The notes under the pieces: generated by a model
The model's input: the letters and a program-made list of their open reading frames with translations, nothing else
The model's database searches: none
What the model was told of the DNA's origin: nothing
Program-made: the position numbers and the translations under genes
Assembly: GCA_964453155.1 (NCBI GenBank)
Contig: CAYVQU010000021.1
Coordinates: forward strand, 1-43,622
DNA length: 43,622 nt
Reading direction: 5' to 3'
Source of the DNA: CAYVQU01 sp964453155
Lineage (GTDB): Bacteria > Chloroflexota > Anaerolineae > Anaerolineales > UBA11858
Shown: piece by piece, positions 39,945-43,622 of the stretch
Position numbering within the stretch: position 1 is the stretch's first letter
Layout: every line of letters starts with the position of its first letter

Positions 39945-40048
39945 GTAGATTTCTGGGAATCTATGAAATCAAATGAAGTTCAAATCGAAATCTGCTCAGG
40001 TGTGACGGTCAATCAAGTTTTTTTAATAAGGTACAAACCGCCACATAC
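39945..40048 (+). repeat. Tandem double-hairpin element, copy C
   Basis: First hairpin: GTAGATTTC (39945-39953) with GAAATCTGC (39987-39995), 8 Watson-Crick pairs plus one G-U, loop 33 nt with AATCA and TTCAAAT. Second: GGTGTGACGGT (39999-40009) with ACCGCCACATA at 40037-40047, about 9 of 11 positions including a G-U, loop 27 nt. It ends 17 nt before the DUF3179 start. Confidence 0.55.
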
Positions 40049-40064
40049 TTTTTAGAGGTGTATC

Positions 40065-41366
40065 ATGAATTATCGGTATTTAGGATTTATTTTGTTTGTG
40101 TTGGCCTTCAGTTTGGCTGCCTGTAACGCATCTCCGGAGGCGACCCCCTCCATGGACGTTGAAATGGAAGCTGCCGAACCCGTCGAACTGGCGGCTACTG
40201 CTACTTCTCCCCTGGAACCCGCAGCTGAACCGACTCCCACAGATGCAGCGGCAGTTGGTGCCGATGAAACCACCTCACATTCGGAGGTAGGTGAATGTGT
40301 TGATCCCTTTGAAGGGACAAATGTGCGTTTTAGCACAGTAGCCTGGGCTACGAACTTCTGTAAACACAGCGTACCGTATGATGAGTTTCTCTCTGGTGGC
40401 CCCCCGCGCGATGGCATTCCACCAATCGATGACCCCAAGTTTGTAGACATCGCCGCAGCTGAAGAGTGGTTGGATGAGGTTGAGCCGGTGATTGCGGTTG
40501 AAATCAATGATGATGCGCGCGCGTATCCCCTCCAAATTTTAATTTGGCATGAAATTGTCAACGATGAGGTCGGCGGGCAACCGGTTGTGGTGACTTTCTG
40601 CCCACTGTGTAATACCGCATTGGTATTTCATCGGCCCTCGATTGGCAATATTCCCCTTACTTTCGGGACCACGGGTAATTTGCGCAACAGTGATCTGGTT
40701 ATGTGGGACCGCCAGACCGAATCCTGGTGGCAGCAGTTTAGTGGCGAGGCCATTGTCGGCGATATGACCGGGACCCAGTTAGAATTTGTCCCCACGGGAT
40801 TAATCTCTTGGGCCGATTTCAAAGATCGGTATCCAGAAGGTGAAGTCTTATCCCAAGATACGGGCTTCGTTCGGCGGTATGGTTCAAATCCCTATATTGG
40901 CTATGACAATGTCAATGAGTTCCCTTTCTTGTATTCTGGTGATCTTGATGATCGCTTACCCCCGATGGCCCGAGTTTTGGGGTTCCAATTGGAGGGGGCG
41001 AGCCTGGCAATTTCACTCGATAAATTGATTGAATCTCAAACAGTAAACGTGGTTCTCAACGAGATCCCGGTCGTAGCATTTTGGAAAGCCGGTACTTCTT
41101 CGGCTGTAGAAGCCGCCACCCTCGCTGGCGGCCGGGATGTCGGCACCACTGGTGTGTTTTTAAGCACCGTTGATGGTCAGGTTTTGACTTTTTCAGCCAA
41201 CAACGACGGTACTTTTAGCGATGACGTTACCGGATCGGTATGGAACATTTTCGGAGAGGCAATTGCCGGGGATTTGAGTGGAAAAAAAATGATGCGGTTG
41301 CAACACCACGACACTTTTTGGTTTGCCTGGGCTGCATTTGTGCCTGAGGCGGTGTTGTCGGAGTAA
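40065..41366 (+). CDS. DUF3179-domain lipoprotein
   Basis: A 433-residue exported lipoprotein: signal MNYRYLGFILFVLAFSLAAC with lipidated Cys20, a Thr/Pro/Ala/Glu-rich linker (residues 21-75), then a DUF3179 domain. Domain hallmarks are AYPLQILIWHEIVNDEVGG, VTFCPLCNTALVF and WWQQFSGEAIVGDMTG; it closes with a C-terminal HHDTFWFAWAAF. The domain function is unproven; the conserved Cys pair (FCPLC) and His could bind metal. GAGGTG lies before the start. A 13-bp terminator follows and the DUF547 gene is next. Confidence 0.88.
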   Translation: MNYRYLGFILFVLAFSLAACNASPEATPSMDVEMEAAEPVELAATATSPLEPAAEPTPTDAAAVGADETTSHSEVGECVDPFEGTNVRFSTVAWATNFCKHSVPYDEFLSGGPPRDGIPPIDDPKFVDIAAAEEWLDEVEPVIAVEINDDARAYPLQILIWHEIVNDEVGGQPVVVTFCPLCNTALVFHRPSIGNIPLTFGTTGNLRNSDLVMWDRQTESWWQQFSGEAIVGDMTGTQLEFVPTGLISWADFKDRYPEGEVLSQDTGFVRRYGSNPYIGYDNVNEFPFLYSGDLDDRLPPMARVLGFQLEGASLAISLDKLIESQTVNVVLNEIPVVAFWKAGTSSAVEAATLAGGRDVGTTGVFLSTVDGQVLTFSANNDGTFSDDVTGSVWNIFGEAIAGDLSGKKMMRLQHHDTFWFAWAAFVPEAVLSE

Positions 41367-41386
41367 TCTGTAGCGAATAGCTAACG

Positions 41387-41417
41387 AAAAACGGATGCTT
41401 GGGGAGCATCCGTTTTT
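41387..41417. terminator. Bidirectional terminator after the DUF3179 gene
   Basis: AAAAACGGATGCT (41387-41399) pairs with AGCATCCGTTTTT (41405-41417) over 13 bp around a 5-nt loop, with a T-run on the plus strand. Confidence 0.9.
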
Positions 41418-41451
41418 CTGCTCTTTGCTCAACTGGCAGGAAATTATTTCC

Positions 41452-42312
41452 ATGTTGCGAGAAAAACTATACCACCGAGTATTAAAAGTTGATCCCAACT
41501 TCATTCTGAACTCAGATATCCCGACCGATTCTTCGATTCTGTATCAGGATCAATTGGCTGCGGTGATCAAAAATGCCATGAATCGCTTCAAGGCGCTTGC
41601 AATGGACGAGGCTGGGCAGCAGGTAGATTATGCCCGCTTGGCCCAGAGTCCTGAATATCAGGAATTTTGCGTTCTAGTAGGTCACTTACACCACTTCGAT
41701 ATTGAATCACTAAAAACACCAAACGAAGAAACGGCATTCTGGATCAATCTATACAATGCTATGGTGGTCGATGCTGTCATTCAATTCAATGTTGAACAGC
41801 GCGTGACCGAAGGTTGGCTTGGTATTCTGGCATTTTTTGAACGCGCTGCTTACCAAGTTGGAAGTTATCGTTTCAGCCTGACCAATATCGAACATGGGAT
41901 TTTACGCGGCAATCGTGGCTTTCCCTATTTCCCTGGAACGCATTTCGCGGCGAATGATCCTCGCAAATCAGTTGTGGTTGAAAACATTGATCCCCGAATT
42001 CACTTCGCCCTCAATTGCGCCAGCCAATCCTGTCCCCCGATTGGGGTTTATTCAGCCGATCGAATTGACACTCAACTCGAATTAGCCACTCGAAATTTTA
42101 TAGGTAACAATATCCAAGTTGACGAGTCCAAAAATCAACTTTCTCTATCTGCAATATTCAAATGGTATGGGGTTGATTTTGGCGGCAAATCAGGAATTAT
42201 TGATTTCGTGATCCAGTATCTTTCCTCGGGTGACCGTAAAATATGGCTGGAAAAATATCGCCATTCCGTTCGGCTGAAATATCAACCATATGATTGGGGA
42301 TTGAACGGATGA
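41452..42312 (+). CDS. DUF547-domain protein
   Basis: A protein of about 286 residues. I start at ATG 41452 (MLREKLYHRVLKV); an upstream ATG at 41395 lies inside the preceding terminator. The conserved DUF547 features are EETAFWINLYNAMVVDAVIQ, the segment FSLTNIEHGILRGN, and HFALNCASQSCPPIG with Cys residues near the middle of the protein. No signal peptide is present. The family is widespread and of unknown function, related in fold to thiol-protease/transglutaminase-like proteins. It has no co-transcribed partner. Confidence 0.85.
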   Translation: MLREKLYHRVLKVDPNFILNSDIPTDSSILYQDQLAAVIKNAMNRFKALAMDEAGQQVDYARLAQSPEYQEFCVLVGHLHHFDIESLKTPNEETAFWINLYNAMVVDAVIQFNVEQRVTEGWLGILAFFERAAYQVGSYRFSLTNIEHGILRGNRGFPYFPGTHFAANDPRKSVVVENIDPRIHFALNCASQSCPPIGVYSADRIDTQLELATRNFIGNNIQVDESKNQLSLSAIFKWYGVDFGGKSGIIDFVIQYLSSGDRKIWLEKYRHSVRLKYQPYDWGLNG

Positions 42313-42616
42313 ATTCCAGGGACCTAAAGCAATTGGACGCAGATCAACGCGGATGAACGCTGATTTGTCATTCTCCATTCTAATCCCTCGACGAGTTCAG
42401 GATAGACTCATCCCAAATTTGGGGGGAGAATTGGCACCCTACGGTAAATTATGATCTCCAAAAAACCAGCCCGCTAATATCGGAAACCAAGATCATATTC
42501 AAACCTACTTCAACTGAAATTTGCTCAGGTTGGGCGGTAAACCTAAAAAGTAAATAAGTCTCCCCCAAACCGCCCAACCCACATGCTATAATTCGGTCAA
42601 CCTAAAGGAGTAGGAT
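42313..42616. other. Intergenic stretch with a short dispersed repeat and element B
   Basis: No gene is supported. It starts with an ACGCAGATCAACGCGGATGA-like direct-repeat string (42340-42365) of a kind scattered in many environmental genomes. A CCCAAATTTGGGG palindrome lies near 42412. Element B and the sigma factor promoter area follow; a TATAAT at 42587-42592 could be its -10 box, without a good -35. Confidence 0.45.
42473..42579 (+). repeat. Tandem double-hairpin element, copy B
   Basis: Second hairpin: GGTTGGGCGGT (42528-42538) with ACCGCCCAACC (42569-42579), 11 of 11 pairs, loop 30 nt. First hairpin is weaker: GCTAATATC (42473-42481) with GAAATTTGC (42516-42524), 7 of 9 pairs, loop 34 nt containing GATCATATTCAAACC. 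It ends 37 nt before the sigma factor start. Confidence 0.58.
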
Positions 42617-43237
42617 ATGTCCACACGCACCAATATCGAATGGTTGGCTGATTTACGGGGACCGGACAATGCCCAGGCAATTGCCGATTTACGGGCTGTA
42701 CTGGTTAAGGGGCTAACTTACGCCCTCTCAAGCCGGATTAAGACCGATTTGGATGATATGGTTCAGGATTTTGCCCAAGATGCTTTGCTCCGCATCTTAG
42801 ACAAAATCGACACTTTTCGCGGCGAAAGCAAATTTACCACCTGGGCGCAAAAAATTGCAGTTCGGGTAGCATTTACTGAAATGCGCCGTCAGCGCTGGAA
42901 AGACATCTCCATCGAAGATTTGCTCCCCGAAGAAAGCATGGATTTCACCCCTTCAGTTTTGGCCGATCCCAGCCCTGATCCTGAAAAACGCGCCAATCAA
43001 ACGATGTTAGCCGAAATGGTCCACAAGATGATTGCCGAAGAACTAACTGATCGGCAGCGGACTGCGATGCTGGCCATCATGGCAGGGGGGATGCCACTTG
43101 AAGAGGTCGCCGAACGCATGGGAACCAACCGCAATGCGCTCTACAAATTGATCCATGACGCGCGTAAGCGGATGCAACAACGTTTACTCGCTCGGGGGAT
43201 GACGCCGCAGGAAATCTTAGCAGCTTTTGAGAATTGA
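42617..43237 (+). CDS. RNA polymerase sigma factor, sigma-70 family (ECF-like)
   Basis: A 206-residue sigma factor. Region 2 is seen at residues 25-100 (DDMVQDFAQDALLRILDKIDTFRGESKFTTWAQKIAVRVAFTEMRRQR) and region 4 at about 135-190 (LTDRQRTAMLAIMAGGMPLEEVAERMGTNRNALYKLIHDARKRMQQRL). It lacks regions 1 and 3, so it is ECF-like. AAAGGAG precedes the start. The small zinc-finger protein downstream is a possible anti-sigma partner. The signal and regulon are unknown. Confidence 0.9.
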   Translation: MSTRTNIEWLADLRGPDNAQAIADLRAVLVKGLTYALSSRIKTDLDDMVQDFAQDALLRILDKIDTFRGESKFTTWAQKIAVRVAFTEMRRQRWKDISIEDLLPEESMDFTPSVLADPSPDPEKRANQTMLAEMVHKMIAEELTDRQRTAMLAIMAGGMPLEEVAERMGTNRNALYKLIHDARKRMQQRLLARGMTPQEILAAFEN

Positions 43238-43334
43238 TTTCTAGTACGTTAATGAAATTTTCTTGCAATGAATATTGGCTCCCCATTTTGTAAGGATTTT
43301 CAGCCCAGTGGCGTCAAGGAACCAGGAGAATGAA

Positions 43335-43571
43335 ATGCAATTAACCACCGACGTAATCCGCAAAATGATGCGTTCTATTCATAAGACGTATCAGCATGAA
43401 CTCACTTGTGGTGAGTGTTTTAATGAAGTAGACCGCTTTGCTGAGATGGAATTGGTCGGCAAAAACGCGGCCGAGGCCTTGCCCCTGGTACAAGAGCATC
43501 TTGAACGCTGTGTGGGGTGTAAGGACGAGTACGAAGCCTTGTTAGACGCCCTGCGAGCTATGCAGGAATAA
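43335..43571 (+). CDS. Small zinc-finger anti-sigma-like protein
   Basis: A 78-residue protein starting at ATG 43335 (MQLTTDVIRKMM) behind AGGAG; a longer frame from 43275 lacks support. It has a CGECFNEV pair and then HLERCVGC, matching the H-x3-C-x2-C part of zinc-binding anti-sigma (ZAS) domains, and it follows the sigma factor gene. No transmembrane segment follows, so it would be a soluble sensor. The role is inferred from motif and position. Confidence 0.72.
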   Translation: MQLTTDVIRKMMRSIHKTYQHELTCGECFNEVDRFAEMELVGKNAAEALPLVQEHLERCVGCKDEYEALLDALRAMQE

Positions 43572-43622
43572 AGGCCATTATTTCTGTCAGCTTCCAATGT
43601 CATTGCATTACCGATCTGATAT

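Noticed and set aside
42528..42579. Element B as an integron attC site (GTTGGGC and GCCCAAC)
   Set aside because: The boxes are in the opposite order to attC (RYYYAAC should come first, GTTRRRY last), and no integrase or cassette array is seen.
28936..42579. CRISPR repeats as explanation of the dispersed double hairpins
   Set aside because: Copies are thousands of bases apart, not regularly spaced, differ in stem sequence, and no cas genes are present.
1..43622. tRNA, rRNA, insertion sequence or prophage genes
   Set aside because: I looked for cloverleaf-like segments, transposase and integrase motifs and found none that I could support.

Overview
The window looks like a chromosomal segment of an anaerobic or facultatively anaerobic bacterium of the phylum Chloroflexota (Anaerolineae-like). 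The taxon is inferred from two things: the substrate-binding lipoproteins, one of which carries the V/E/K-rich repeat after its lipobox that is common in that phylum, and the mix of ferredoxin-linked enzymes (a four-subunit 2-oxoacid:ferredoxin oxidoreductase and a tungsten-type aldehyde:ferredoxin oxidoreductase). No rRNA, tRNA, CRISPR array, transposase or phage gene was seen.

Layout. Positions 1-17.8 kb read leftward: a korDABC operon; a dipeptide/oligopeptide ABC transporter (two ATPases, binding protein, two permeases) preceded by an M20 amidohydrolase; a methyltransferase and GntR/FCD regulator pair; an orphan MttB-family protein; an S9 peptidase; and diaminopimelate decarboxylase. Positions 17.8-35.5 kb hold a large catabolic island. 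A ROK regulator and an L-fucose-isomerase-like enzyme read rightward, a sugar ABC transporter lacking its own ATPase reads leftward, and a rightward train follows: transaldolase, Gfo/Idh/MocA oxidoreductase, TIM-barrel epimerase, second Gfo/Idh/MocA protein, SuyA-like and SuyB-like sulfo-lyase subunits, LarA-family nickel-pincer protein, tungsten aldehyde oxidoreductase, MoaD/ThiS-like carrier, and YeiH-family exporter. Positions 35.5-38.5 kb hold a leftward oxidative-stress and iron group (glutaredoxin-thioredoxin reductase fusion, rubrerythrin, ferritin, Fur/PerR regulator). The right end carries an MsrP/YedY-like molybdoenzyme, DUF3179 and DUF547 proteins, and a sigma factor with a small zinc-finger protein.

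Main proposal. The island reads as a complete, partly new route for a sulfosugar, most likely sulfoquinovose. Uptake is by the ABC transporter and glycoside cleavage by the first Gfo/Idh/MocA protein (the NAD-dependent sulfoquinovosidases of family GH188 are of this superfamily). Isomerisation and a transaldolase split give sulfolactaldehyde. The tungsten enzyme oxidises it to (S)-sulfolactate with ferredoxin, the LarA homologue inverts C2 to (R)-sulfolactate, SuyAB releases pyruvate and sulfite, and the YeiH protein exports sulfite or sulfate. The families are recognised with fair to good confidence; the substrates and the order of steps are inference.

A second unexpected observation is a dispersed intergenic element of about 90-116 nt, present six times (3376-3490, 24628-24717, 25581-25684, 28936-29041, 39945-40048, 42473-42579). 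Each copy has two tandem hairpins with loops of about 24-34 nt. The stems differ in sequence between copies but keep pairing, and a box resembling AATCA..CTCAAACC sits in the first loop. Several unrelated short inverted-repeat families also fill the gaps between island genes.
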